This document shows positions 11,601 to 20,434 of a stretch of 64,000 nt of DNA, in pieces. Both the position numbers and the translations under genes were made by a program. Origin of the DNA: Schizochytrium sp. CCTCC M209059 (lineage: Eukaryota > Sar > Bigyra > Thraustochytrida > Thraustochytriidae); the NCBI GenBank assembly GCA_000818945.1, contig KN805394.1, forward strand, positions 443,103-507,102. Reading direction: 5' to 3'. The notes under the pieces were generated by a model. It searched no databases and was not told the origin of the DNA. It saw only the letters and a list, made by a program, of their open reading frames with translations. Each line of letters opens with the position of its first letter. Position 1 is the stretch's first letter.

Positions 11601-11766
11601 CAGCCTGAAGGACAGCGTTGCTTCGTCGGAGATGACCAAGAGGGTTTCCTCCCTCTTTGCACGGAGGTCGAAGACCCGGAACAGCGGGCATTTTGTCCAA
11701 GCTCATGGCGCGCTGGAGATGTCGCGTACGATCGATCTCAACGCGAGCATCCTCGTTACTCTCCAT
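8659..11766 (-). CDS. EFHC1: EFHC1/RIB72-like DM10 and EF-hand axonemal protein
   Basis: 1,035 residues. There are three DM10 domains at about 146-262, 306-417 and 461-568; each has the pattern aromatic-rich strand, then DD.IAIYE or DDDT.AIYE, then a basic Gly/Arg strand. About six or seven EF-hand-like helices and loops follow from about 590 to 1,020, for example DRDGDGRIYYHEF and DENGSGAVSWDEF. Three DM10 domains followed by EF-hands is the architecture of EFHC1/EFHC2 and Chlamydomonas RIB72, which sit in the lumen of axonemal doublet microtubules. The gene therefore implies a motile flagellum at some life stage. The EF-hand series is longer than in RIB72-type relatives, from memory of that family. 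The start ATG at 11766 is one choice; a Met at about 11705 is an alternative. Confidence 0.88.
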   Translation of the reverse strand: MESNEDARVEIDRTRHLQRAMSLDKMPAVPGLRPPCKEGGNPLGHLRRSNAVLQADAAAKLVSNRPKLVSLGKAPTPNASLLELEDHRTALLEQYKSVEEQLAIKRELTSAEKKGGRVGRTDSSDSLLLCKSTPNLRVQPQWLKHDKDVLRFFTFFREPVFESALETFRIRRCELLYFLENGDVAVNEPKEENSGLPQGVLVKRMPLTHEDGSTFDPTEFCVGQELSIFRVRYRIVDVDEKTRLWLAERGIEAGAPEPYPEDPHRRMLSRAGLGNKNTSIPALQGQQLGDHAEPPTDGAASMAPSKGALRISCMWDDSSRLYGDKHFFQLNYYLADDTIAIYEVGVASTLYKRSKLLVDKENVAKGFVQPSDLVCGRYIACNGRKLLLLKCLDEFTRAYFQRVFGISQPMVDVAKPPAKVVTKVIPPYNGWGSEADSLANCINLVPKAVTQDLHRYLNNSGKVLKFSACLVAPKPEDEGRKFLISYYMDDDTCAIYEPPIPNSGIVGGKFLARGRYKKPVLEKKITDVAAQQSLKDAILDKIQSRMVGGPYGLLRAFRKFGTDEHGCISFDNFRIGLRSIGVLPAAFADEELRALFSMYDHSGDDAIDYKEFVEQVMQDKAVAANASRYSARYIRSSDFYIGTRIQFMFPQTGACTQEFEITSADKDTLDLMEDHPDLFPQSNVEVIATMLAEVLEENHVNVTEAFRVIDRENKGYIHPSQLGELVAKWALDFGLIGEQLTKHERLTLVRHYDRDGDGRIYYHEFAAALRKSKPLYSSGMGSTERVTKAGSPVAATFEAATSALFQKLSTLRNAQTNLFAKFREIDENGSGAVSWDEFRNMLRRFDIYLNNERDKLTLMRLFDVDPDGLIRYEELLEAVMSGQLPNAAGSDGAEGPDGGDPADILKYEAVVQAAQEREDAADRLRALMHVFNAAFSRRRHQLLKSLSSYDIDNHGLISKANFLLAINATNPDFPSSVRDQIVDYVFRVVPVPALGIAPPGAGTTPNLDYRAFVEIMLTQDIPRATALYGDLQRSS

Positions 11767-12482
11767 GGTCTAGTTCCCTTTACCTCTTGTATGTATATGG
11801 ATGGGCTTGTACAACGATACCAATTCGCTTTATGTCTTGTCGCAAGCACGCGCGCTCGGCGGTGGCGTGTGATGGGGTTTGAAAAGGGATTTGAGCGCTT
11901 TCGTGTTGCGTTCGTTGCGGCGTTCGCGCCGGTAAACAACCAGACTCGCGCTCCGCTGCCTGCTCTCGATTTAGACTTTTTTTAAGAATTCTCCTCTTCG
12001 TATTTGGTCGCGCGTTGCGAAGCCCGCGTCTAGCTTGCGACAGTGGCTCGTCGCGCTGAGTCAAGACGGCGCTGACGCCCGTCAGCGCGCGAGGCCGCAA
12101 GTTCGGATGAATCGGAACCGTGGCAACCTGTCTTGCCGCTCATCCAAAAGGCTATGTTTGATTCAAAGAGCAATCCCATGCACCCTCGGACCCGATGTGG
12201 TGGTAACGTGCTCGTTTCGTTGGCACATTCTAAGAGCGTAGTACAGATGCGGTGAGAGCCTGGACCAACGGTCAAAAAATTAGAACTTTTAGAACCTTGA
12301 TGTAGAAGGTTGGCCTAGGTCTAGCTAGGCCGACGGTAAGCCTACGTACTAGTTCGTAGTGGACCAACAAGAGTCTTTGAATCGAAGAGGACTCGCGTGC
12401 GGATGCATGGGGTGGTAGGATAAGGAAGATCAGCACAGTTACTATCATAAAATCAAGAGCTACACGAACACTCGGAGAAAAT
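11767..12482. other. Intergenic region, no gene seen
   Basis: Promoter side of the EFHC1-like gene and 3' side of a GPI-protein gene. The only notable structure is a short inverted repeat at 12313-12332 (GGCCTAG...CTAGGCC type). Open frames here are short, without family resemblance. No tRNA-like box pair was recognised by eye. Confidence 0.4.
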
Positions 12483-13598
12483 CTACCAGGTTTGAAAGTG
12501 TTGCATAGTGAGACCGGCCAAGAGAGCCAGGAGGACGCTTGGAAAGGCAGCTACCGTAGCCGGCGAAGGGGCATCGTTGCTGCCTGGTTCCGCGTCTGGA
12601 GTGGGCGAGCTCGTGGAGGGAGATTCGGTGGACCCTTTTGAATCATCCGGGGTCGGTGATGGGGTCCCACCCGGATTGACGTTAGGCGTTGCAGCCGGGG
12701 CTTGCGTGGGCGTCAACGTGGAGCCAGTGGGCGCGACGGAGCTTTTTGCGGTTGGAACATCAATGTAGGGATCCTCACTGTCTTGACAAAATCCCCACTG
12801 GTAGACTTTGTCGCTGTACGACCCGCTGTCCATCTTGTTCGGATTGTAGCCAACGGAATCGTCCCCGGGCTCAAGAAAGCACCAGTACTTTTTCCAGGCG
12901 TCAGGAATTTCAGAAAGATCGAGACCGTCGGTTTGTGGTGGATAGTCGGCGAATGGTAGACAAGAGTTGACCACTCCGACTTGGATATCATCGCCATTGT
13001 TATAATTCCACGTACCGGCGCATGGGTACCCCGCAATATTCATGTTCGCGTCAACGAGGCTAAAGCCTTTGACGCTCGTGTAGCGATAGACGGACTCGGT
13101 CATGGAGCAATACGCCCATTCATCCCATTTGCCGTCTGCATTATCGTCAACTTTGGCATTGTAATTTGCCAAACCAGCATTGTCCGCATTGTCGGAGCCA
13201 TCATTGACTGTGCCAATGTAGCACCATTGTGCAGTGGAGGTGAAGGCCGTGGGATTGTACGCAGTATCATATGGGTACAATGCGCTCCTCGGTAGCCACG
13301 AGTCTTCTGAGGTGCCTGAGTGGTCGACATCGATGCAGCCATAAACGTTTTCGCTTGTCGCGTCGGACTTTTTTACTGTCCACTGTAAAAGCGTTCCTTC
13401 ATCGAAAGTACAATTGCCGTTAGCAAGTGCACTGGGGCCTCCGCTGGCAACGATGGAGCCTTGAACGAGCGGCTCCTGCGAGGTATAGTTGGTCCATAAG
13501 GTATCAGAGGTCGGGTTGTCGATTGTGAAAGCGTCACTCTCGTGCACGCTGGCGAGTACAAGAGTTGCAGCCAAGGCAATCGCTGCTCGCATCCTCAT
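12483..13598 (-). CDS. Secreted, probably GPI-anchored surface protein (paralogue A)
   Basis: 371 residues of no family I recognise. The N-terminus is a signal peptide (hydrophobic core about 5-17, likely cleavage after about residue 23, before FTIDNPTS). A Cys- and aromatic-rich ectodomain occupies about 24-280. A Ser/Thr/Pro-rich stalk (about 285-345) leads to a C-terminal hydrophobic tail, as in GPI-anchor signals. Its paralogue at 22423-23523 shares, in the same order, VASGGPS, QWCxIGxVNDG, GYPCAGTWNYN, a DGLDxS block, an LEPGD block and WGFCQDSEDPY. At least eight cysteines look conserved, suggesting a disulphide-stabilised extracellular fold. Role unknown; cell wall or surface recognition is inference. 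Met at 13592 is an alternative start. Confidence 0.75.
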   Translation of the reverse strand: MRMRAAIALAATLVLASVHESDAFTIDNPTSDTLWTNYTSQEPLVQGSIVASGGPSALANGNCTFDEGTLLQWTVKKSDATSENVYGCIDVDHSGTSEDSWLPRSALYPYDTAYNPTAFTSTAQWCYIGTVNDGSDNADNAGLANYNAKVDDNADGKWDEWAYCSMTESVYRYTSVKGFSLVDANMNIAGYPCAGTWNYNNGDDIQVGVVNSCLPFADYPPQTDGLDLSEIPDAWKKYWCFLEPGDDSVGYNPNKMDSGSYSDKVYQWGFCQDSEDPYIDVPTAKSSVAPTGSTLTPTQAPAATPNVNPGGTPSPTPDDSKGSTESPSTSSPTPDAEPGSNDAPSPATVAAFPSVLLALLAGLTMQHFQTW

Positions 13599-14709
13599 GG
13601 TCTAATGGGCGCTCTTGAGGACTAGAGGCCGTCTCGCTGCCGACGAGCGAGAGCGTGAGATGAAAAAGCAGGGATTGAGGTTGACTCCTCTCTGGCGCTC
13701 AAGCGTTCGCGTGGCCACGTTTGCTCGGGAGCAGTCAGACTGGACAAGAAAGAAACTGCGCTCGCTCGCGTATCGTGCGCGCTCTCTCTGTCTTGCGCGC
13801 AAGCAAGCTCGCTAGCACGCCCGCTTAAGTGCTCGCCTGCTTGAGAACTTGATCGCCAGCGCTCGCTTCGCCTCGTTGGCGGTCTAGTCTTTTGCGCTTC
13901 GCCGGGTTATCAAGCAATGGAGCCAGCCTATGCTGACCTGACCGTGCTCCGCACCGCTCCGTCTTCCTTTCTCTCTCCGTCACTGAGTCAAGTTGTGCCG
14001 CCATCTTGACTGTATATTGAGAATTGAATGCCCTTCCCCCTTCTTTCCTATGGTCCGTCTAGCGGAAACCTTAAAAGCCTATCTGAGCTTGGACACGCAG
14101 AAGAAAGGAAAAAAAGGACTTGGACCCTGACGCCGTCCGGGGGTCATGAGCACATCAGAGGTAGTTAGTTCATCGTCCTCTTTTGCCGAAGAGAGGCGAC
14201 GTATTCGAGGATAGCTAGTTAGTAGCATGTGGGCGCGCAGCTGCTTGATATCGGGAAAGAACAAACCCAGTGAACCCCATGCAAGATAGACCGATTGAGG
14301 ACTGAAAGGAAAAAAAAGAAGTAAAAATTAAAGGATTGAAAAACTTTTTAGCCCTAGCGTTGACCGACGTCGAAATTCAAATTCAGCATGGCCGATTCGA
14401 TCTCTGAAAGCTTTAGGCTTTGGTCACGCAACATCTTGATGCGAGGCCTAAGTGGAAGTGCAAGCGACAACGATGTTTGGGCATTTTCTTGCTCGTGAGA
14501 ACAAGGTCATGGATGGCAAACGAGGGACGGCTTGCGTCCCGTAAGTGTTGCGATAGGAAAGGAAGGGCGAAATGATCTCAGTTCCATGACGGTCTATTTG
14601 CATAACTCATCTTTCACTGCGCAAAAGATGACGATGTCTCATGCGCACGAGGTGGAATCGATGGAATTCACAAGTTGAAAAGAAGCTTTGCTTGAAAGAA
14701 AAAATAATT
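13599..14709. other. 1.1-kb intergenic region, nothing recognised
   Basis: Between two minus-strand genes. The part next to 13599 is the promoter side of the GPI protein and is rich in GCTCGC-type runs (about 13755-13830). The remainder is AT-richer and contains no convincing coding frame, RNA gene or repeat. Confidence 0.4.
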
Positions 14710-15648
14710 TCAAAACCCTGCAATGCCGTCTCCATTTTGTGATTCATACGGAGAGGAGAAACGCTCCGATAGGGACTTGCGATCGGCTTGGATCTGCTGC
14801 TTGAGTTGACTCTTGAGCGCTTCGACCTGAGCTTCTACACTGAGTACCTTGGAAATAACATTTTGGTTTTTCTCCTGGACTTGACCGAGAGCAGAAGAGA
14901 CGTGGTCGAGCGAGTTTTCAAAGGCAGCGAATTCATCTTCTCGCTCGCGGATAACCTTGTCGTGCCAGGCGTCATGGTCCGCAAAGAGCTGCGTGAGATC
15001 GACGCCAGCGCCCGTGCCGGCGTCCGTTGGCGGTGGCTGATAGGGTTGAAGTTGGTGAGGCTGCTGATATTGAGGCTCGTAGGATGATGCATTCCGAGGT
15101 GCAGCGGGCGCAGGGCTGGGAGCTGCCTGGGGCTGCATCCCCGCTGCATGTTGTGAGCCGTATCGCCCTGCCGCAGCGCCGAGATCGATGGTGGCATCCG
15201 AGGCCTCGAGGGTCTCGAGCAAATGCTGCGGCAGGCGCGGATCAGAAAGCCTTCGAATGGGTCCAACCCGCGAGCTCTCAGTGGGGGAGCTCTCGCGAGG
15301 GGATCCCATACGGCTCGTTGAATTTTCCCCGCGGTCCGAGCCTGCAGTGCGGGGTCTTGCGGCAGTGAGAATGTTTCTCTCGTTGCGGCTTGGCGACTCG
15401 CGAGCGGTCGCTGCGTTTTCTTCGCTCCTGACAATGTAGTTTGTGGGAACATAACCCTTGCGCACAGGTTGCGCGAGGGTCTCGACGAGCGTCCAGCCGT
15501 CCTTGGAAACCTCTTCAGCAGTGACCTCGTCCGCGGCCGCGCTCAGGCGCGACGGGATCACCAGCTTGACAAGGTCACCCTTGCTCACGGCGAGTTCGCC
15601 CTCATCTTCTGCGCGAAAGGTGTAGCGCACCTTGTACAGCGGAGCCAT
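14710..15648 (-). CDS. SH3-domain / coiled-coil adaptor-like protein
   Basis: About 312 residues. The N-terminal 75 residues form an SH3 domain starting at residue 3. The ALYDY-like motif is VRYTFRAEDEGELAVSKGD. A central strand has DGWTLVE in place of the usual conserved Trp region, and the end is GYVPTNYI (cf. G-x-[VF]-P-x-N-Y-[VI]). A disordered Ser/Arg then Gln/Pro-rich linker follows (about 85-225). A predicted coiled coil closes the protein (about 228-300). SH3 domains bind Pro-rich partners; the partner is unknown. The start at 15648 (GAG-ATGG) was chosen because the domain begins at once; upstream open frame to 15789 is low-complexity and basic. Its promoter is interrupted by the piggyBac-type transposon about 200 bases upstream. 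Confidence 0.75.
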   Translation of the reverse strand: MAPLYKVRYTFRAEDEGELAVSKGDLVKLVIPSRLSAAADEVTAEEVSKDGWTLVETLAQPVRKGYVPTNYIVRSEENAATARESPSRNERNILTAARPRTAGSDRGENSTSRMGSPRESSPTESSRVGPIRRLSDPRLPQHLLETLEASDATIDLGAAAGRYGSQHAAGMQPQAAPSPAPAAPRNASSYEPQYQQPHQLQPYQPPPTDAGTGAGVDLTQLFADHDAWHDKVIREREDEFAAFENSLDHVSSALGQVQEKNQNVISKVLSVEAQVEALKSQLKQQIQADRKSLSERFSSPYESQNGDGIAGF

Positions 15649-15851
15649 CTCGCTCGTTGTGCGAGGGCGGCGTTGTTTGCGCAAGTCGGGTCGTCTTTCC
15701 TCTTGTGCCGCGGTCGCCCCAAGGCAGCGAGCAGGTTTTGCAGCCCGTCTTCGAGCACAACTGGCGTGCGGGCACCCAATTTCGAGCAATTGCGGGCACT
15801 CGAAATCTCGATCTCTCTTACTTCAAGTTGCCGCACCATTCCATTTCTTAA

Positions 15852-15865
15852 CAATATCCCGATGA
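15852..15865. repeat. Left terminal inverted repeat
   Basis: CAATATCCCGATGA. It pairs with the inverted copy at 20421-20434 with one mismatch (position 2). It is directly preceded by TTAA. Confidence 0.8.
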
Positions 15866-15872
15866 CAGAAAT

Positions 15873-15898
15873 CTATTGTGGACGAAGGTCCACAATAG
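15873..15898. repeat. Left subterminal hairpin
   Basis: A perfect 11-bp inverted repeat, CTATTGTGGAC / GTCCACAATAG, separated by GAAG. It contains two opposed copies of a TATTGTGGA motif that also occurs in the right end, so it is a candidate transposase-binding pair. Confidence 0.75.
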
Positions 15899-16274
15899 AC
15901 ACCTATATGACGATTTCCTAATTAATCGGCCCTCACGGCCCGGTGGTGCAGAGATACAAGAATATCGTATTGTTGACTAAGGATGACAATAAGTATAGGA
16001 AATAAGCAGTGTTTTTGAACTATCAGTTGAAAATTCGGTTACAAGCGTTACAACTTTCGTTTCAATGGGCCGAGTCGTGTTTGCTCGCTTCATGTAGGCG
16101 ATGATTGTGCGGATCTAGCAGGTCTACAGAGCAAGTTTGGAGCTCAAAATTTCTATGTAGATCATTTTGAGTTAAAATACAAGTTGCTATGTTCGAAACG
16201 CGAGAAAATCCTATCGATCTCTCTGCCATGGCACTTCGTAAACTGTACTCATACTCAACGTGCTGGTTGCAAGC

Positions 16275-19200
16275 CTAAGGCGCGCTATGATGAGTATGAG
16301 AGCATGGCGTGCTTGAACCCGAGTGATGCGAAGATTGCGGTGTACTGTTTCCAGAATGGCTTGAAGACGCGGTGGGTGACCGACGAGTATAGTTGCGGCG
16401 CCGAACAATGTCATCCTCATGCCACTGCCGCCAACAAGTCTTGGTCTGGCTTGTTGAGGTTTTTAGCCTGACGTGGAGGGTAACATTACAGAAACTACAA
16501 CGCTTTCGGGATCCTTCGCCACACACCACGCATCGTTTCTGGTTGCACCCTACCTCTGGATGAGAATTCCCGCTGAGACGAAGTGTCTTCACACTGTTCG
16601 TATTCGCGCTTTGAATGACGTCACGCTTTCCATTCGAAATTCTCAGCTTGGCATGTTCGTCATTTGTGAGCCTCCTTGTGGTGACATGGCCATTATTCTC
16701 CTGTTCCGGCCGTCCCAACGCCGTTGCATTGCCAATGACATGTTCGTTTGAAAGGCCCCGCTTGAGCCCACTCGCTTTGGCGAGAAGGCCCAGCGTAACC
16801 TGCTGCACAAAATCGCTGACCTGGCAGCTCCTTGAGCAATCTTGTTGGAATTTTTTCAAACTCTGCCATTCGCCACCGAGTTTGTTCGATGTAATAATGA
16901 TCCGCCACACGATCAGCGCATTGATCAGCACGTCGGTAACCATGCCAATTACCACCTTAGTCTCCCAATTGGTTTTCAAAGCGCGAGTGTCAAAGCGCTC
17001 TGAGTAATCATCAAGGCCATCCACCCCCTGCTTTGAGGCGCTGTAGTAATACTGCACCAATGAGCGTGTTAGCCGGACAGGGACGAAAATCCCACTTGAC
17101 TTAAGACGCGAGTGATAGGCGCTCCAAAGAGGAAGTCGGGAGGCGAGAAGCTTCCGATCTTCCTCTGTGTAAGCGCAAGGAATGGCCGACGATGATAAGG
17201 CAGGAGAGGCAGCGTAAGCCCAGTCGATGAACCGGCGCTCCACCTCCTCAAACGCTTGAAGCCACTTCTGGCGAGTTTGAAGAGGGGATCGAATAAGGAC
17301 CACGTAGTTAATTGTCCTTGTGGTTCCGACGCAAAACACCACATATTCAGAATCGTAAATGGCCGCCTGGTGAAGGAGTTGACCACGATACTCGGTTGGG
17401 ACGGCCTCGAACCATTTTGTGGAACCCACATTGCAGTAGAAATATGGCCCGTGTCTCCTGGAAATCTTAGTTGGACGATCTTGGGTGCGTGGCGAGACTT
17501 TCGTCTTAATTTCTAATGGTGCCACGATGCGAGCAGCACGGTTTGTCTCACCAGGTGGGCGAATGACGATGATATTGTCAGCGCTCACTCCGAGACCCGG
17601 TCTTCCCTTCTTTTGGACTAAGCCAATTTCAAACACAGCATCCACGAACTTTTTCTTGCGTAGTTGGCGAGTAATTCCCGACTCATTGATGATCCCAATC
17701 GCCATTGCCCGGTTTGCCTTACTTCCGTCTGGTTTTTTGGCATGGAACCACCCGGCACATAGCATCCTGCTCAGCGCACTCGAGGTCAGGACCTGGGGGG
17801 GCTTTGTGCGCGTAGGGTCCTCGTACAGAAAAGGCCTACATCGAGCGTCCTCCTTTGCAATTTGCTGAGCTGACGTACCTGTGATAAGAAGCATCTTGAG
17901 CATAAACCAATCTGCACAGCGTTGGCCCGCTGTTAATGGGACAACCGATGCGGAAATGTGCGCTTCCACGTCCTTGCGTTCAGGGGAAGGGGCCTCAATT
18001 ATTCTCCGCATTGCATCCGTCATAGGCTCGTTGGGCAGAGGCTCCATGTCCTCGGAGTGCGAGGGGTTGGTCGTTCTGTTTCGATCGGATTGTGAAGCAT
18101 CGCATACTTCGTCGTCACAATGTGCCACGCATGCACCAGCATCTTCAGGGTTCTCTTCGCCTTCACAGACCTCACTATTGCTTTCGTATTCTTCGTCCTC
18201 GTAGTCATCGCCGTCAAGAGCAATTTCGCCATCATCGAGACAAGTCTCTGCAACACTCGAAGTCTCCATGTCGTTCTCAGAATCAGCTGTCACTATCGGT
18301 GTTGGACGGCGAGATTTTGGAGCAGGATAAAACAGCCATGTCTGCGCAATGCTTTCAAGAACGCGACCGGAGGACTCAAAGACGAACGTGTTTTTAAAAG
18401 CGTCCTCCATGTCAGATGGTAGCATTGAAACAAAGCGATGGATGCGTGATCGCTTGGCGTCACCATACTCGCGAACAGCATAAGCATGAGCAATGACCTT
18501 TGATCGACCAGAGCCACGCGTCAGACTCTTACTTGCAGCAAAAATCTCGCTACCAAGTTTGGGAGCATCGTCGACAAGGAATTTTGGATGGATGTTGAGA
18601 TTTGACGTCGCCCACCCACGGTTTACGTACTTGGCTCGGGTATCCTTCTGAGCAGTGTGCGATAGAAATGGATTCCCCTGATGTCGCTCTTTATCGTTGA
18701 CCACAATAAGGTCAAATCCGAGCCTTGCACAGAGCTTGTATAGCTCTTCCGAAGGATAACCTCGATCAAGGCAAACCTGTACTCCAGCAACATCCCCGCC
18801 AGCAGCATCCTTGATGCGTTGCAAAATCTTTTCAAGGACCTGAGCCTGGTTGTACTGGCGATCATAGAGCTGGCTAAACAGCTTCACACGAAATATAGCG
18901 TCTGCACTTGCATCGGAGCCGGCGCCGTTCTGATGGCGCTTGCGCGGACGGTACGTGTTCACCGGGTTACTCGCGGAAACAGTTCCACGATTTCTGTCAT
19001 CGATAGTGACTCGAAGGTTCTTGTTAGCAAACAATCGTAGCGTGATTTCAGCAAGCTTCTCCTCAAGAGAATGCATCTTCGCTGCATTGTCCGTCTCATC
19101 CAGATGACTCGAAGCGTTTGCCGATGCTTGCGGTGGGAATCCTCGAAAGTGCTTCTGCAGAGTGTTGAATCGCGTCAAGTCTAAGAGTACGTCCGTACCG

Positions 19201-20360
19201 GCATATCCCTTCATCGTCATAAAAGTTGAAAGAAGCTCGAAAGAGTTTTTCTTGGTCGCCTTGGTATATCCCATGGTCCAGAAGAGCTGGGCAAGGAAGG
19301 CAAGAAACTCCCATTCATGACTTTCAGCTTTCCCCGCCATGAGTAGGCTTTGGCACATCGAGTTAAGGAGATGATGCTTGCCGTCAGCACCAAGAATTGT
19401 GAGAAAAAGGCTCGTTTCGTCCCAAGGCTCGGCTTTGTTCTTTTCACGACACACACTGTCGAGAGTGTCAAGGATCGAGTCAACATGGTGCTTGGCCATG
19501 ACATCCACGCCGCAGAGTCTCGCAGCTTCATCCCGCGAAACAAGCTTCAAAGGTTCTTGGTGGAGCTTCATCCACTTTTGGCGAAAGCTTGTTCCGGTTG
19601 CTGCCTGCATTGGCGCTGTTGCTGACGAGATTGGCGCGTTCGAGACCGTCACAGCTGGTGCAGATGCAGCTACGCAATTCGAAGCAGAGGTCGACGATGA
19701 ACAAGACGCGGTACGGGATGGACCACTCTGGAAGTTGGTGTCGCATACCGTGCTTGAGGTGTTCGAAGACGATGGCCCATCGACGGCAGAGTCTGTTCGA
19801 CGTTTCTTGTTCATTCTACAATCCTTGTGATTTGAACGTTTGTGACCAAATTCGTTGCACGCATTGCACCTCACGGCTTCCATCGATCCTTCAGGTTCTC
19901 CGTTGCGTCGCGTTGCCTGCGCTTGGCCAGGTTGCGTTCCCTCGGCCAGGTTGCGATGGTTAGAGTGATGGTTAGATCGCAGGTTCCACGAAGATGTCGT
20001 GTTCGCAGCTCGTGCTGAGCGTGGTGCTTGCTGCGCCGGCGGGCTAGGCCACTCGGCCTCGTTCACCAGCGCAAGCGACCTGCTAGAAGGCCTGTACGCA
20101 GCCGCGGGCTTGGGTACGCGCCCTGAATAGCCCGCAAACTGAGCGTCGAGCAGGGCAGCAGGCAAAGCGACTTTGCCATCTCCGAAAAAAGGTAAACTAA
20201 CTGTCGCACAACCTTGGGCCGATTTCGTGTGGCACCTTGGGCAAGACTGAGCAACCAGACACAGTGTCATCTCCAAAAGCGAAGACGTGAATGGGCTAGA
20301 GACTCTAGAAACGGGCAGAATCAGGGTACTTAATGTCACCCTTAATCCACAATACAACAT
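16275..20360 (-). CDS. piggyBac transposase with inserted YqaJ-like PD-(D/E)XK nuclease domain
   Basis: 1,361 residues (1,331 if started at Met31, 20270, which clears the right end of the element). Order of parts: Cys motif CPRCHT...C, then a zinc knuckle C-x2-C-x4-H-type (from Cys165), then a Ser-rich linker and an N-terminal piggyBac helical region. D454 (motif TIDD) and D532 (motif LDRGYP) follow, 78 apart as in the T. ni enzyme (D268/D346). The third block QGVDGLDD (D1114) is followed by the usual VINA-like helix, here LINALIVWR. A Cys/His-rich C-terminal finger begins near Cys1277. Between blocks 2 and 3 lie about 480 extra residues: an acidic stretch, then SADN (D928), EIK (950-952) and YRGQLLHQ (Q994). 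This is the pattern of YqaJ/lambda-exonuclease-type nucleases. Cut-and-paste transposition is inferred. Confidence 0.8.
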   Translation of the reverse strand: MLYCGLRVTLSTLILPVSRVSSPFTSSLLEMTLCLVAQSCPRCHTKSAQGCATVSLPFFGDGKVALPAALLDAQFAGYSGRVPKPAAAYRPSSRSLALVNEAEWPSPPAQQAPRSARAANTTSSWNLRSNHHSNHRNLAEGTQPGQAQATRRNGEPEGSMEAVRCNACNEFGHKRSNHKDCRMNKKRRTDSAVDGPSSSNTSSTVCDTNFQSGPSRTASCSSSTSASNCVAASAPAVTVSNAPISSATAPMQAATGTSFRQKWMKLHQEPLKLVSRDEAARLCGVDVMAKHHVDSILDTLDSVCREKNKAEPWDETSLFLTILGADGKHHLLNSMCQSLLMAGKAESHEWEFLAFLAQLFWTMGYTKATKKNSFELLSTFMTMKGYAGTDVLLDLTRFNTLQKHFRGFPPQASANASSHLDETDNAAKMHSLEEKLAEITLRLFANKNLRVTIDDRNRGTVSASNPVNTYRPRKRHQNGAGSDASADAIFRVKLFSQLYDRQYNQAQVLEKILQRIKDAAGGDVAGVQVCLDRGYPSEELYKLCARLGFDLIVVNDKERHQGNPFLSHTAQKDTRAKYVNRGWATSNLNIHPKFLVDDAPKLGSEIFAASKSLTRGSGRSKVIAHAYAVREYGDAKRSRIHRFVSMLPSDMEDAFKNTFVFESSGRVLESIAQTWLFYPAPKSRRPTPIVTADSENDMETSSVAETCLDDGEIALDGDDYEDEEYESNSEVCEGEENPEDAGACVAHCDDEVCDASQSDRNRTTNPSHSEDMEPLPNEPMTDAMRRIIEAPSPERKDVEAHISASVVPLTAGQRCADWFMLKMLLITGTSAQQIAKEDARCRPFLYEDPTRTKPPQVLTSSALSRMLCAGWFHAKKPDGSKANRAMAIGIINESGITRQLRKKKFVDAVFEIGLVQKKGRPGLGVSADNIIVIRPPGETNRAARIVAPLEIKTKVSPRTQDRPTKISRRHGPYFYCNVGSTKWFEAVPTEYRGQLLHQAAIYDSEYVVFCVGTTRTINYVVLIRSPLQTRQKWLQAFEEVERRFIDWAYAASPALSSSAIPCAYTEEDRKLLASRLPLWSAYHSRLKSSGIFVPVRLTRSLVQYYYSASKQGVDGLDDYSERFDTRALKTNWETKVVIGMVTDVLINALIVWRIIITSNKLGGEWQSLKKFQQDCSRSCQVSDFVQQVTLGLLAKASGLKRGLSNEHVIGNATALGRPEQENNGHVTTRRLTNDEHAKLRISNGKRDVIQSANTNSVKTLRLSGNSHPEVGCNQKRCVVCGEGSRKRCSFCNVTLHVRLKTSTSQTKTCWRQWHEDDIVRRRNYTRRSPTASSSHSGNSTPQSSHHSGSSTPCSHTHHSAP

Positions 20361-20389
20361 TCTTTTTTAGATGCACCACCTTCCAAAGG

Positions 20390-20419
20390 TTCTAAAGTGG
20401 ATTATAATCCACATTAGAA
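20390..20419. repeat. Right subterminal hairpin
   Basis: A 30-bp near-perfect palindrome, TTCTAA-A-GTGGATT-AT-AATCCAC-A-TTAGAA, with one mismatched pair. Like the left hairpin it presents two opposed GTGGA motifs. A third motif copy lies at 20346-20354. Confidence 0.75.
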
Positions 20420-20420
20420 A

Positions 20421-20434
20421 TCATCGGGATATGG
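20421..20434. repeat. Right terminal inverted repeat
   Basis: TCATCGGGATATGG, the inverted partner of 15852-15865 (13 of 14 match). It is followed by TTTT rather than the TTAA seen at the left end. Confidence 0.8.

Larger units (their letters stand above)
15852..20434 (-). mobile_element. piggyBac-type DNA transposon, near complete
   Basis: A 4.58-kb element with 14-bp terminal inverted repeats matching at 13 of 14 positions: CAATATCCCGATGA on the left and the complement of CCATATCCCGATGA on the right. It encodes one long transposase (minus strand). Each end carries a hairpin containing GTGGA/TCCAC just inside the terminal repeat. The left end abuts TTAA (15848-15851), the target of piggyBac and Kolobok elements. 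The right flank reads TTTT (20435-20438), so the expected duplication is degraded or the exact end differs. The open frame is uninterrupted, suggesting a fairly recent insertion. It lies between the SH3 gene and the cyclase gene, in their divergent promoter region. Confidence 0.8.
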
